Source: Methylotenera_A sp049687015
Lineage (GTDB): Bacteria > Pseudomonadota > Gammaproteobacteria > Burkholderiales > Methylophilaceae
Assembly: GCA_049687015.1 (NCBI GenBank)
Contig: JBAVIP010000070.1
Coordinates: forward strand, 1 to 64,000
DNA: 64,000 nucleotides
Direction: 5' to 3'
Shown: positions 19,401 to 27,219 of the stretch, one piece after another
Layout of the letters: every line of letters begins with the position of its first letter
Numbering within the stretch: the stretch's first letter is position 1
Position numbers and translations under genes: made by a program
Notes under the pieces: generated by a model
Databases searched by the model: none
Told to the model about the DNA's origin: nothing
Seen by the model: the letters and a program-made list of their open reading frames with translations, nothing else

Positions 19401-21048
19401 TGGCCACAAAGTGAGCCCCTACATTGCTAAATTACGTTTCAGTGTGCCGGGTGTAGGCTTGATTTCACCGCCGCCGCACCACGACATTTATTCAATTGAA
19501 GACTTGGCACAGCTGATTCATGACTTGAAAAACGCTAATCCAAAAGCGTCCATTTCTGTTAAGTTGGTATCTGAAACAGGCATAGGCACAGTGGCAGCTG
19601 GCGTGGCAAAAGCTAAGTCGGATCATATTGTAGTGGCTGGCCATGATGGCGGCACAGGCGCATCACCTATTTCATCCATCAAACATGCGGGTACGCCATG
19701 GGAACTAGGTTTGGCAGAAACGCAACAGACGTTAGTGTTAAATCAATTGCGCGGTCGCGTAATTGTGCAAGTGGATGGCCAAATGAAAACAGGGCGCGAT
19801 GTATTAATTGGCGCGCTATTGGGTGCAGACGAGTTTGGTTTTGCTACGGCGCCGCTAGTGGTAGAAGGCTGCATTATGATGCGCAAATGTCATCTCAATA
19901 CCTGCCCTGTGGGCGTTGCCACACAAGACCCGGTATTGCGTAAGAAGTTTACTGGCCAGCCAGAACATGTGGTGAATTTCTTCTTCTTTATCGCTGAAGA
20001 GCTGCGTGAACTAATGGCGGGTATAGGCATTGCCAAGTTTGATGACTTAATAGGACGCAGTGATTTGCTGGATATGAAAGCTGGCATCGACCACTGGAAA
20101 ATCCATGGTTTGGATTTCAGCAAGATTTTCCATCAGCCTGATATGCCGGCCAGCGTGTCACGTAAAAACAATGATGTGCAAGATCATGGCCTGGTGAATG
20201 CATTGGACAACAAGCTCATTGAGTTGGCAAAACCTGCACTAGAAAAAGGTGAAAAAGTGATTGTCGATTTGCCAATCACTAATACCAACCGAACTGTGGG
20301 CACCATGCTTTCCAACCAAATCGCTGTACGTTACGGCAACGCTGGTTTGGCTGATGACACGATTCATGTTAATTTTACAGGTACCTCAGGACAAAGTTTC
20401 GCCGCATTTTTAGCCAAAGGCGTTACCTTTGATTTAACTGGTGAAGGCAATGACTATGTAGGTAAGGGCCTATGCGGCGGGCGCATTATCATCAAGCCGC
20501 CAGCGGCGTTTAGAGGCATTCCGCATGAAAATATCATCATCGGTAACACCGTGATGTATGGTGCTACTACGGGTGAGGCTTACTTTAACGGTGTGGCAGG
20601 TGAGCGTTTCTGCGTGCGTAACTCTGGTGCCAGTGCAGTGGTAGAGGGCGTAGGTAACCACGGTTGCGAATATATGACGGGCGGTACGGTTGTGGTGTTA
20701 GGCCTCACAGGGCAGAATTTCGCGGCGGGTATGAGTGGCGGCGTGGCTTATGTTTACGATGAAGATGGTTTATTTGCCAAACGCTGCAATATGAACATGG
20801 TGTCTCTGGAAAAAGTGAAGCATGTGGATCACATTGCTGCAGATGCGGTGCATCACCTTGATCAGCCAGATGAAGTTACATTGCTCTCCTTAATTAACAA
20901 ACATATCAAATACACCAATAGCGTACGTGCCAAGGCAATCGTCGCTGATTGGGAAAATGCGCGCGGCAAGTTCGTCAAGGTAATGCCGAACGAGTATAAG
21001 CGTGCACTGATCGAACTCGCTGAAGATAAAGTATTGGTGGCTGCATAA
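16414..21048 (+). CDS. gltB: Glutamate synthase (NADPH), large subunit
   Basis: About 1544 aa. GltB hydrolyses glutamine and channels ammonia to 2-oxoglutarate, giving glutamate with electrons from GltD. The N-terminal class II amidotransferase begins after a short propeptide, at the catalytic cysteine in KDACGVGF (Cys29 from this start). The central and FMN-binding synthase domains follow, with GGKSNTGEGGED and GHDGGTGASP. The 3Fe-4S cysteines are in MMRKCHLNTCPVG, and a C-terminal beta-helix has GGxG repeats. The ATG at 16414 is preferred over 16408 because an AGG ribosome site lies 8 bp upstream. gltD follows after 18 bp. Confidence 0.97.
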   Translation: MSVVNLNKIKSLPPENQGLYNKRNEKDACGVGFVAHIKGKKSHEIVQQGLTLLTNLTHRGATGYDPKLGDGAGLLMQMPDVFMRKEAAKLNINLPEIGKYAVGNLFLPQDAKNRAACEALIAKIISEENQTLLGWRNVPVDNSNIAQAARDVEPCMRQVFIGSNAVDQTTFERKCFVIRKRIEHAVSALNLQDNAAFYVPSFSSRTIVYKGMLLANEVGVYYRDLADESVVSALALVHQRFSTNTFPAWDLAHPFRMIAHNGEINTVQGNVNWMAARHETMKSAVIGEDLDKLWPLIAEGQSDSACFDNCLELLVAGGYSLPHAMMMLIPEAWNNNALMDDERRAFYEYHAALMEPWDGPAAVAFTDGNMIGATLDRNGLRPARYLVTDDDVVMMASEMGVLTFPQEKIVKKWRLQPGKMLLIDTQQGRIIDDAEVKSELASAKPYKAWIEQSRYFLGDLPKADSQLEMAESLLDTQQAFGYSQEDIKFVLQPMIANGEEGAGSMGNDAALPVLSNKAKLLYNYFKQLFAQVTNPPIDPIREELVMSLVTFIGPKPNLLGVDETNPPLRLEASQPVLTLSELEQLKNIGISTKGQFKSLVLDITYDAQQGKAGMANAIANLNKAAEKAVQDGFNVLILSDRAISKNRIAIPALLACSATHEFLVKTGLRTSTGLVVDTGSAREVHHFALLAGYGAEAVCPWLAFETIDHLASDHYVASKNFVKAIGKGLYKVMSKMGISTYQSYCGAQIFEAIGLNSAFISQYFTGTATQIEGIGLDEVAEETLRLHNLAFGNDPVLMTQLDAGGEYAFRVRGEEHMWTPDSIAKLQNATRTNKFDTYKEYAKLINDQTRHYKTLRGLFEIKPAGKAIPLESVEPAKDIVKRFATGAMSLGSISTEAHATLAIAMNRIGGKSNTGEGGEDAKRFIPVAKDTTMANVIGSHLVESHIPLKAGDSMRSRIKQVASGRFGVTAEYLASADQIQIKMAQGAKPGEGGQLPGHKVSPYIAKLRFSVPGVGLISPPPHHDIYSIEDLAQLIHDLKNANPKASISVKLVSETGIGTVAAGVAKAKSDHIVVAGHDGGTGASPISSIKHAGTPWELGLAETQQTLVLNQLRGRVIVQVDGQMKTGRDVLIGALLGADEFGFATAPLVVEGCIMMRKCHLNTCPVGVATQDPVLRKKFTGQPEHVVNFFFFIAEELRELMAGIGIAKFDDLIGRSDLLDMKAGIDHWKIHGLDFSKIFHQPDMPASVSRKNNDVQDHGLVNALDNKLIELAKPALEKGEKVIVDLPITNTNRTVGTMLSNQIAVRYGNAGLADDTIHVNFTGTSGQSFAAFLAKGVTFDLTGEGNDYVGKGLCGGRIIIKPPAAFRGIPHENIIIGNTVMYGATTGEAYFNGVAGERFCVRNSGASAVVEGVGNHGCEYMTGGTVVVLGLTGQNFAAGMSGGVAYVYDEDGLFAKRCNMNMVSLEKVKHVDHIAADAVHHLDQPDEVTLLSLINKHIKYTNSVRAKAIVADWENARGKFVKVMPNEYKRALIELAEDKVLVAA

Positions 21049-21066
21049 TGGGAAAAGGCTTTTAGT

Positions 21067-22494
21067 ATGGGCAAAGTAACTGGATTCATGGAATTTGAAA
21101 GACTGGCAGAAGCTAATCTGCCAGTCTCTGACCGCGTAAAAAACTACAAAGAATTTGTATTACATTTAACTGATGACCAAGCCAAACAGCAAGGCGCGCG
21201 CTGTATGGATTGCGGTATTCCATTCTGTACGACTGGCTGCCCGATTAACAATATCATTCCAGACTGGAATGACTTGGTATACCGCCAGGATTGGCGCAGC
21301 GCGATTGATGTGCTGCATTCAACCAATAATTTCCCAGAGTTTACCGGTCGCATCTGCCCTGCTCCTTGCGAGGCTGCTTGTACCTTAAATATTATTGATG
21401 ATGCAGTGGGTATTAAATCTATCGAACATGCCATTATTGATAAAGCCTGGGAGAATGATTGGGTAAAACCACAAATCAATGCTAACAAAACGGGTAAAAA
21501 AGTAGCGGTTGTGGGTTCTGGCCCTGCAGGGTTGGCCACAGCGCAGCAACTCGCACGGGCCGGCCACAGCGTTACTGTGCTTGAAAAAAATGACCGTATC
21601 GGTGGTTTATTACGTTATGGTATTCCTGATTTCAAAATGGAAAAATCCCACATTGACCGTCGCATGGCACAAATGCAGGTAGAAGGCGTGGAATTCCGCG
21701 TTAATCAATACGTAAGCCAAAATGTAAAGGCTGAAGACATTATCAAAGAATATGATGCGGTCGTGTTGGCTGGCGGTGCGGAGCAGCCGCGTGATTTGCC
21801 AGTGCCGGGTCGTGAGCTTGACGGTGTGATGTTTGCAATGGATTTTTTACCCACCCAGAACAAAGTGGTTGCTGGCGACACCGTACCTGACCAAGTGAAG
21901 GCTACCAACAAACACGTGGTCGTCATTGGTGGTGGCGACACTGGCTCGGACTGCGTAGGCACATCAAATCGTCATGGCGCTTTGAGCGTTACACAATTCG
22001 AGCTAATGCCACGCCCGCCTGAAAAAGAAAATAAAGAGCTGGTTTGGCCAAACTGGCCGCTCAAGCTGCGCACTTCAAGTAGCCACGAGGAAGGCGCCAA
22101 TCGTGATTGGTCTGTGACCACTAAAGAACTTATTGGCGAGAATGGCAAAGTGACCGCTTTAGAAGGTGTGCGCGTTGAGTGGAAAGATGGCAAGATGAGC
22201 GAGATAGCAGGCTCTGAGTTTACCATTAAAGCAGACTTAGTATTATTAGCGATGGGTTTTGTGTCGCCCATGCAAAAAGTATTAGAGGCGTTTGGCGTAG
22301 AGAAAGACGCGCGTGGCAATGCTAAAGCCACGACTGATGGTGAAGGCTGTTACAAAACCAATATAGACAAGGTGTTTGCGGCGGGTGATATGCGCCGTGG
22401 GCAGTCATTAGTTGTTTGGGCAATTCGCGAAGGTCGCCAGGCGGCGCGGGCTGTTGATGAGTTTTTAATGGGTTCGTCAACGTTACCTCGCTAA
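21067..22494 (+). CDS. gltD: Glutamate synthase, small subunit
   Basis: 475 aa. It takes electrons from NADPH and passes them through FAD and 4Fe-4S clusters to GltB. N-terminal cysteine motifs CMDCGIPFCTTGCPINN and RICPAPCEAAC bind the clusters. The FAD-binding dinucleotide fold starts at KVAVVGSGPAGLATAQQLA, the NADPH fold at HVVVIGGGDTGSDCVGTS, and the FAD-closing motif is VFAAGDMRRGQSLVVWAI. It is in the same operon as gltB (18-bp gap) and is followed by a terminator hairpin, so the operon probably ends here. Confidence 0.97.
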   Translation: MGKVTGFMEFERLAEANLPVSDRVKNYKEFVLHLTDDQAKQQGARCMDCGIPFCTTGCPINNIIPDWNDLVYRQDWRSAIDVLHSTNNFPEFTGRICPAPCEAACTLNIIDDAVGIKSIEHAIIDKAWENDWVKPQINANKTGKKVAVVGSGPAGLATAQQLARAGHSVTVLEKNDRIGGLLRYGIPDFKMEKSHIDRRMAQMQVEGVEFRVNQYVSQNVKAEDIIKEYDAVVLAGGAEQPRDLPVPGRELDGVMFAMDFLPTQNKVVAGDTVPDQVKATNKHVVVIGGGDTGSDCVGTSNRHGALSVTQFELMPRPPEKENKELVWPNWPLKLRTSSSHEEGANRDWSVTTKELIGENGKVTALEGVRVEWKDGKMSEIAGSEFTIKADLVLLAMGFVSPMQKVLEAFGVEKDARGNAKATTDGEGCYKTNIDKVFAAGDMRRGQSLVVWAIREGRQAARAVDEFLMGSSTLPR

Positions 22495-22520
22495 TTTTGA
22501 AAAAATTTATTTAAAATTAA

Positions 22521-22552
22521 GGATACAAAGCAATTGCCTTGTATCCTTTTTT
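22521..22552 (+). terminator. Rho-independent terminator after gltBD
   Basis: Stem GGATACAA/TTGTATCC (22521-22528 and 22539-22546) around an inner GCAATTGC, followed by a run of six T. It lies between gltD and hemE. Confidence 0.85.
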
Positions 22553-22566
22553 ATTAGGCTATTAAG

Positions 22567-23631
22567 ATGAATCAACTGAAAAACGATACTTTTTTACGCG
22601 CTTTGATGCGTCAACCTACAGACTACACACCGGTGTGGATGATGCGGCAAGCGGGTCGATACTTGCCAGAGTATCGTGAAAGCCGAAAAACCGCAGGCAG
22701 TTTTTTGCAGTTATGCAAAAGCCCCGATTTTGCGACCGAAGTGACGATTCAACCGCTGGATCGCTACCCTCTTCTGGATGCTTCTATTTTATTCTCTGAC
22801 ATTCTTACCGTGCCGGATGCGATGGGTCTCGGCTTGTATTTTGAGGAAGGTGAAGGCCCAAAATTTGAGCGTACAGCATCAGATGAAGCCAGTATCAAGG
22901 CACTGGCTGTGCCAGATATGGCTAAGCTGCAATACGTGTTTGACGCGGTGAGTCAAATCCGCAAAACGCTGAATGGTCGCGTGCCGCTAATCGGTTTTAG
23001 CGGCAGCCCGTGGACGCTGGCGACCTATATGGTAGAAGGCAAAGGCGGCACAGACTTTCTCAATACCAAGAAACTTATGTATGCGCGTCCTGAGTTATTG
23101 CATCATATTTTAGAAACTACCGCGCAAACGGTTATTCAATATCTCAACGCGCAAATCGCCGCAGGAGCACAGGCTGTGATGATATTTGATTCCTGGGGGG
23201 GTGCACTCTCGCACAATGCCTATATTGAGTTTTCGCTTAATTATATGCAAAAGATTGTGAGTGGCCTGATCAAAGAGGCAGAAGGTCGCAAAGTGCCAAG
23301 TATCGTCTTTACCAAAGGTGGGGCGCTGTGGCTGGAAGCGCAAGCTGAAATTGGTGCAGATGCGTTAGGGCTGGATTGGGCGGTGGATATTGGGCAAGCG
23401 CGTCAACGGGTGGGTGCCAAAGTTGCATTACAAGGCAACCTAGACCCTGCTATTTTGTTGAGCACACCTGAAGCGATTGAGAAAGAAGTAGTTAGTATTT
23501 TAGCAAGTTACGGCAAGGGCAGCGGTCATGTGTTCAATTTAGGCCACGGTATCACGCAATGGACACCGCCAGAGAACGCAGCAGCAATGCTTGCAGCAGT
23601 GCGGGAACATAGTAAACAATACCATCTATAA
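22567..23631 (+). CDS. hemE: Uroporphyrinogen decarboxylase
   Basis: 354 aa, the usual length. HemE removes four carboxyl groups from uroporphyrinogen III to give coproporphyrinogen III in haem synthesis. Diagnostic sequence PVWMMRQAGRYLPEYR lies near the N-terminus (UROD signature 1). The second signature region appears as LIGFSGSPWTLATYMVEG, and DSWGGALS and GNLDPAILL are further conserved stretches. It stands between two terminators, so it is probably monocistronic, though hemL lies only 6 kb upstream in the same direction. Confidence 0.97.
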   Translation: MNQLKNDTFLRALMRQPTDYTPVWMMRQAGRYLPEYRESRKTAGSFLQLCKSPDFATEVTIQPLDRYPLLDASILFSDILTVPDAMGLGLYFEEGEGPKFERTASDEASIKALAVPDMAKLQYVFDAVSQIRKTLNGRVPLIGFSGSPWTLATYMVEGKGGTDFLNTKKLMYARPELLHHILETTAQTVIQYLNAQIAAGAQAVMIFDSWGGALSHNAYIEFSLNYMQKIVSGLIKEAEGRKVPSIVFTKGGALWLEAQAEIGADALGLDWAVDIGQARQRVGAKVALQGNLDPAILLSTPEAIEKEVVSILASYGKGSGHVFNLGHGITQWTPPENAAAMLAAVREHSKQYHL

Positions 23632-23632
23632 T

Positions 23633-23660
23633 AAAAAAGCCCGAAATATCGGGCTTTTTT
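23633..23660. terminator. Bidirectional terminator between hemE and cytochrome b561
   Basis: A GCCCGA/TCGGGC hairpin with an A tract before it and a T tract after it, so it can end transcription from both converging genes. Confidence 0.9.
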
Positions 23661-23661
23661 A

Positions 23662-24261
23662 TTATTTCAGCGACATCCGTTTAGAAGTTTCATCTTTATC
23701 TATAAATTGATGTTTTAATGCGCCAGCAATATGCAGAATAATCACAAGCAGAATAATGACACCAATCACTTCATGCACTTCTTTGAACAGCTCGCGCATA
23801 TCCTTGTTATCCAAGCCTTGGATTAAATCCATACCAAACCATTTTATTCCGTATTTACTATAGGTGGCCATGATAATGCCGCTGACAGGTAGGGCTACCA
23901 TTAGCAGGTAAAGTAAATGATGCGCGCCTGTGGCGAGTTTTTTCTCCCAAGCCTTAAGTGAAGGTAGCATGGCGGGTGGGCGATGTGTGATGCGCCAGAA
24001 TACACGAACCAAAATGAGTGCAAACAATGTTACTCCGATGGATTTATGCAGATTAAAATAGAAAGCTCTAGCAGTTGTTTCCTCGGTGAATTGCCATGTA
24101 TAAACGCCTAAATCAAACAAATCCAAACTCATTAGTTTGGGTGCTTCTTTAGGTAGTTCACTCATATACCAACCTAGGGCAAACATAACAAAAACACCAA
24201 GTGCAATGAGCCAATGTAGAATAATTGCTGTCTTAGTGTAGCGTGAAGTACTTTGATTCAT
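23662..24261 (-). CDS. Cytochrome b561-family membrane protein
   Basis: 199 aa with four predicted transmembrane helices. Candidate haem-ligand histidines are in IILHWLIALGVF (helix 1), NLHKSIGVTLF (helix 2), TGAHHLLYLLM (helix 3) and LHIAGALKHQF (helix 4). Such diheme proteins pass electrons between quinol and periplasmic partners. It diverges from a metallo-hydrolase gene, with a perfect CRP-like palindrome in between, so the two may share a regulator. Confident for the family; the electron partner is unknown. Confidence 0.88.
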   Translation of the reverse strand: MNQSTSRYTKTAIILHWLIALGVFVMFALGWYMSELPKEAPKLMSLDLFDLGVYTWQFTEETTARAFYFNLHKSIGVTLFALILVRVFWRITHRPPAMLPSLKAWEKKLATGAHHLLYLLMVALPVSGIIMATYSKYGIKWFGMDLIQGLDNKDMRELFKEVHEVIGVIILLVIILHIAGALKHQFIDKDETSKRMSLK

Positions 24262-24293
24262 AGTAATATCCTAGAGTAACTAACAAGTGCTTA

Positions 24294-24309
24294 TGTGACA
24301 CGTGTCACA
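24294..24309. promoter_or_regulatory. CRP/FNR-type operator (TGTGA-N6-TCACA)
   Basis: The 16-bp sequence TGTGACACGTGTCACA is a perfect palindrome and exactly fits the CRP half-site spacing. It lies 33 bp upstream of the cytochrome b561 start and 61 bp upstream of the metallo-hydrolase start, in the divergent promoter region. Confidence 0.7.
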
Positions 24310-24369
24310 GCGGATTGTTGCATGTAAAGGCAATATTCTAATCGGTAAGTTAAGCTTAAGGAAAGAGTC

Positions 24370-25293
24370 ATGCGAATTCTAATGATAATCATGAGTATGG
24401 CTGCACTCATGGGCTGCGTGCATGCACAAACTGCGCATGAAAATTTTGCGATTGAGAATATTGGCGACGGTATTTATGTGCATCATGGCGTGCATTTGGA
24501 CATCGATGAAGGCTATCAAGGCGACATTTGTAATGCGAGCTTTGTGGTCGGTAGCAAAGGCGTTGCAGTGATTGATACCGGCGGTAGCCTGAAAGTGGGC
24601 AAACAGCTGCGCGAGGCTATTCGCAGGGTGACACCATTGCCCGTGTTGTATGTCATCAATACGCATGTGCACCCAGATCACATTTATGGTAATGCAGCTT
24701 TTCTGGCAGATAAACCGCAGTTTATTGGCCATGACAAACTGGCTACCGCCATGGAGTTGCGCCGCGAGCAATACGCCAAACTAAATGCAAGACTGTTGGC
24801 TGAGGATGCCAAAGGCAGTGAACTGGTTAAGCCTACGATGAGCGTTAAAACAACGCTGGAACTGGATTTGGGTGATAGAAAACTCGTGCTGACAGCGCAT
24901 CCGGTTGCGCATACCAATACCGATGTTTCAGTCATGGAGAGCAAGACCAGCACATTATTTGCTGGGGACTTGCTGTTTATCGAGCGCACGCCCGTGCTGG
25001 AAGGCGACATCAAAGGTTTGATTGCTGAAATCGAGAAGCTAAAAAGCAGCCCTGCAAAGCAAGTCGTACCAGGACATGGGCCAGTGACTAAAAACTGGGT
25101 TGAAGCACTTAATAACGCGCAACACTATTTGAATGTGTTGTTAACAGATGTTCGTGCCAGCATCAAAAAAGGTGAAAGCATGGAATCTGCCATGAACAGC
25201 GCGGCAGCAAGTGAAAAAGACAAGTGGAAATTATTTGATATTGCCAACAGGCGCAATGTGAATACGATTTACCCGGCACTTGAGTGGGAATAG
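24370..25293 (+). CDS. Exported metallo-beta-lactamase-fold hydrolase (SoxH / quinoprotein-relay type)
   Basis: 307 aa. A hydrophobic N-terminus (residues 1-20) with cysteine and VHAQ gives either a Sec signal peptide or a lipoprotein signal. The metal-binding motif HVHPDH is near residue 98, with further ligands in HPVAHTNTD, FAGDLLFIE and VVPGHGPVT. The overall pattern resembles the SoxH-like hydrolases found beside PQQ-dependent dehydrogenases in methylotrophs, where the substrate is unknown. The divergent cytochrome b561 and convergent DoxX neighbours suggest a periplasmic redox context. Family assignment is firm, subfamily less so. Confidence 0.8.
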   Translation: MRILMIIMSMAALMGCVHAQTAHENFAIENIGDGIYVHHGVHLDIDEGYQGDICNASFVVGSKGVAVIDTGGSLKVGKQLREAIRRVTPLPVLYVINTHVHPDHIYGNAAFLADKPQFIGHDKLATAMELRREQYAKLNARLLAEDAKGSELVKPTMSVKTTLELDLGDRKLVLTAHPVAHTNTDVSVMESKTSTLFAGDLLFIERTPVLEGDIKGLIAEIEKLKSSPAKQVVPGHGPVTKNWVEALNNAQHYLNVLLTDVRASIKKGESMESAMNSAAASEKDKWKLFDIANRRNVNTIYPALEWE

Positions 25294-25319
25294 GAAAGCG
25301 GCTTGCGGCCGGCTTTCCT
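25292..25319. terminator. Terminator hairpin between hydrolase and doxX
   Basis: AGGAAAGC pairs with GCTTTCCT around a GC-rich loop, overlapping the stop codon of the hydrolase gene. No long T run follows, so efficiency is uncertain. It separates two convergent genes. Confidence 0.55.
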
Positions 25320-25329
25320 GGTGTGCGAA

Positions 25330-25701
25330 TTACTTCTTTTTAAGATTATCCAGGCTGCATGCCGTGACAGGATTTAAATACAGCATCAGTAAGCCACCCG
25401 CAATCGCCAGATATTGCAGTACAGGCAATTTAAGCAGGAAGGAAATAATGATGGCATAAATGGCCATGAATATTGCAAAAAATTTGGTCTTGAAGCCAAA
25501 AAACAATGCCAGGCCACCTGCCAGTTGCACCAAAATAATCAGTGGCGCAAAAATGCCAGGTAAACCTAAGCTACCTAAGCTCATCTGGTATTCTTGATAA
25601 CCGCTGGGGTTGGTAAAAAAACCATAAATGAGCATCACTACTTGCAGTAAAAAAATTTGTGCAAGTAAAATACGTGCGAGTGCTGATAAATAACGTTGCA
25701 T
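25330..25701 (-). CDS. DoxX-family membrane protein
   Basis: 123 aa with four hydrophobic helices: residues about 5-27, 47-68, 71-90 and 93-110. The composition and the start RYLSALARILLAQIFLLQVV fit the DoxX family of small quinone-linked membrane proteins; DoxX of archaea is a subunit of thiosulfate:quinone oxidoreductase, but many bacterial members have unknown roles. It converges on the metallo-hydrolase gene. A cysteine near the C-terminus (TACSLDNL) is the only notable polar feature. Confidence 0.8.
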   Translation of the reverse strand: MQRYLSALARILLAQIFLLQVVMLIYGFFTNPSGYQEYQMSLGSLGLPGIFAPLIILVQLAGGLALFFGFKTKFFAIFMAIYAIIISFLLKLPVLQYLAIAGGLLMLYLNPVTACSLDNLKKK

Positions 25702-25785
25702 AACTTACCTTATGAATAGAGTTGACTAAAAATAATAGCCTGCATCATGCACCGAACACGTTGAATCTGCAAGCCATCTAAAATA

Positions 25786-26223
25786 ATGCCACAATTATCC
25801 GAAGTTAACATCAGGCATGTCAATTGGCACGAGGCTGAAAATCTTTTGCGGGAAGTAAGAACGCAAGTGTTTATTCAGGAACAGCATGTACCAGCTGATC
25901 TAGAATGGGATGACCTAGACGAAACGGCCAGCCATTTACTGGCTATGTTTGAAAACCAGCCCATTGCCTGTGCACGAATTGTGGACTATAAAATGATCGG
26001 CCGCATGGCTGTACTCAAGAACTGGCGCGGCATGGGGCTGGGAACAGCTCTGCTGCTGGAAGCGATTAAAATTTGCAAACAACAAGGCAGTAAAACAATT
26101 ACATTATCTGCGCAAACGCACGCGGTAGGTTTTTATAGCCAAGCGGGATTCAAGGTGGTAAGCGGTGAATACATGGATGCTAATATTCCGCATGTAGATA
26201 TGCTGCTGGCGCTTGCAGATTAA
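25786..26223 (+). CDS. GNAT-family N-acetyltransferase
   Basis: 145 aa. The acetyl-CoA-binding motif A is visible as GRMAVLKNWRGMGLGTALL (R/Q-x-x-G-x-G/A type), followed by a helix and by TLSAQTHAVGFYSQAGFKV, the motif-B segment with the conserved Tyr. The N-terminal VFIQEQHVPADLEWDDLDE stretch is typical of the ElaA/YjdJ-like subgroup. Substrate unknown. It is a single gene upstream of the fae-like gene, with a short gap. Confidence 0.88.
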   Translation: MPQLSEVNIRHVNWHEAENLLREVRTQVFIQEQHVPADLEWDDLDETASHLLAMFENQPIACARIVDYKMIGRMAVLKNWRGMGLGTALLLEAIKICKQQGSKTITLSAQTHAVGFYSQAGFKVVSGEYMDANIPHVDMLLALAD

Positions 26224-26302
26224 GTTTGAGGATTAAATTGATACTTGCGCCAAGCATTTGGTAAAATAGCATTTTAATCATTGAGAATTCCAAGAGAGTA
26301 TT

Positions 26303-26845
26303 ATGTCAAAAATCATTTTCAAAGCTGGCGAAGCCACAATCTATACAGAAGGTAAGGACGCCGGTGCGGCGATGCCAGAAATTTTAATTGGCAGTGTAGA
26401 TGGCCCGGTAGGTGCTGCATTTGCTAATATGATGGCACAAAGCAAAGGCCACACCGCCATGTTTGCAGTACGCGACCTTAATCAACTTGTACGTCCGGCT
26501 TGCATGATGGTGCCGAAAGTCACATTGAAAGATAGCGCAAATATTGAGTTATTTGGGGGCTTGGTGCAAGCGGCTACAGCTGATGCGATTTTAGATTGTG
26601 TGATAGAAGGCATTATCCCTAAAGATCAAGTGAACGATTTATGCATTATCAGTCTGGTATGGATTGATCCACGTGCAGCTAAAGATGCTAATCTGGATAA
26701 AGCGGATATGTATAAAAATAACTACGATGCGACAAAGCTTGCGATTAAGCGCGCCTTGAGTGACGAGCCAAGCATTGATGAACTGATTGCTAATCGGCAT
26801 AAAATCAAGCATTGCATGTGGGAAGAGTCTTGGGATCAAAAGTAA
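26303..26845 (+). CDS. Formaldehyde-activating enzyme homologue (Fae-like)
   Basis: 180 aa, close to the 170 of Fae, which condenses formaldehyde with tetrahydromethanopterin in methylotrophs. Shared segments are the DGPVGAAFANMMAQ stretch, the GHTAMFAV strand, IIPKDQVNDL and the C-terminal NNYDATKLAIKRAL. The segment that carries the catalytic histidine in Fae (consensus VAHIDLLIG) aligns with AAMPEILIG here, so that His appears replaced by Met. It therefore looks like one of the Fae paralogues of unresolved function and may bind a pterin or aldehyde without classical catalysis. A good ribosome site (AGAGAG) precedes the ATG. Confidence 0.85.
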   Translation: MSKIIFKAGEATIYTEGKDAGAAMPEILIGSVDGPVGAAFANMMAQSKGHTAMFAVRDLNQLVRPACMMVPKVTLKDSANIELFGGLVQAATADAILDCVIEGIIPKDQVNDLCIISLVWIDPRAAKDANLDKADMYKNNYDATKLAIKRALSDEPSIDELIANRHKIKHCMWEESWDQK

Positions 26846-26958
26846 GCTGGGCCAAAAACATACATAAAAGTAATAAGCAAGGAACAAAAACAACATTCTT
26901 CTTGCCAAAGCGCTTAAAGGTTTTTACTATAAATCAATAAGGTAATTTTGGAGGACAT

Positions 26959-27189
26959 ATGGCGGAACGTAATGTATGTATGGAAGCGTTCGAACGGCTT
27001 TGCGAGGATGTGAATGCTGACAAAAAGTCTGCAATTGATCAGTCAGATTATTGGCTGTTTGAGCTGGGCTTTAGATCCGCTATAGAAGAATTGTTATCAA
27101 TTGCGGACACGGGCTCACAAAGTAGAAAATTTGTATCGCCACGCTTTCAGATGTTGGCAGACAAAATTTTGCAATCACGTATGCATTAA
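26959..27189 (+). CDS. Small conserved-type hypothetical protein
   Basis: 76 aa, soluble, mixed charge, rich in helix-forming residues; no signal, membrane segment or known motif. A GGAGG ribosome site 5 bp before the ATG and an immediate downstream terminator mark it as a real gene. The segment DQSDYWLFELGFRSAIEELL could be an amphipathic helix pair. No function can be offered. Confidence 0.7.
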   Translation: MAERNVCMEAFERLCEDVNADKKSAIDQSDYWLFELGFRSAIEELLSIADTGSQSRKFVSPRFQMLADKILQSRMH

Positions 27190-27191
27190 TA

Positions 27192-27219
27192 AAAAAGGCA
27201 GCTCAGGCTGCTTTTTTTA
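27192..27219. terminator. Bidirectional terminator between the 76-aa gene and mutY
   Basis: GCAGC/GCTGC stem with TCAG loop, flanked by an A tract and a T tract. It overlaps the end of mutY, so it can serve both convergent genes. Confidence 0.85.
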
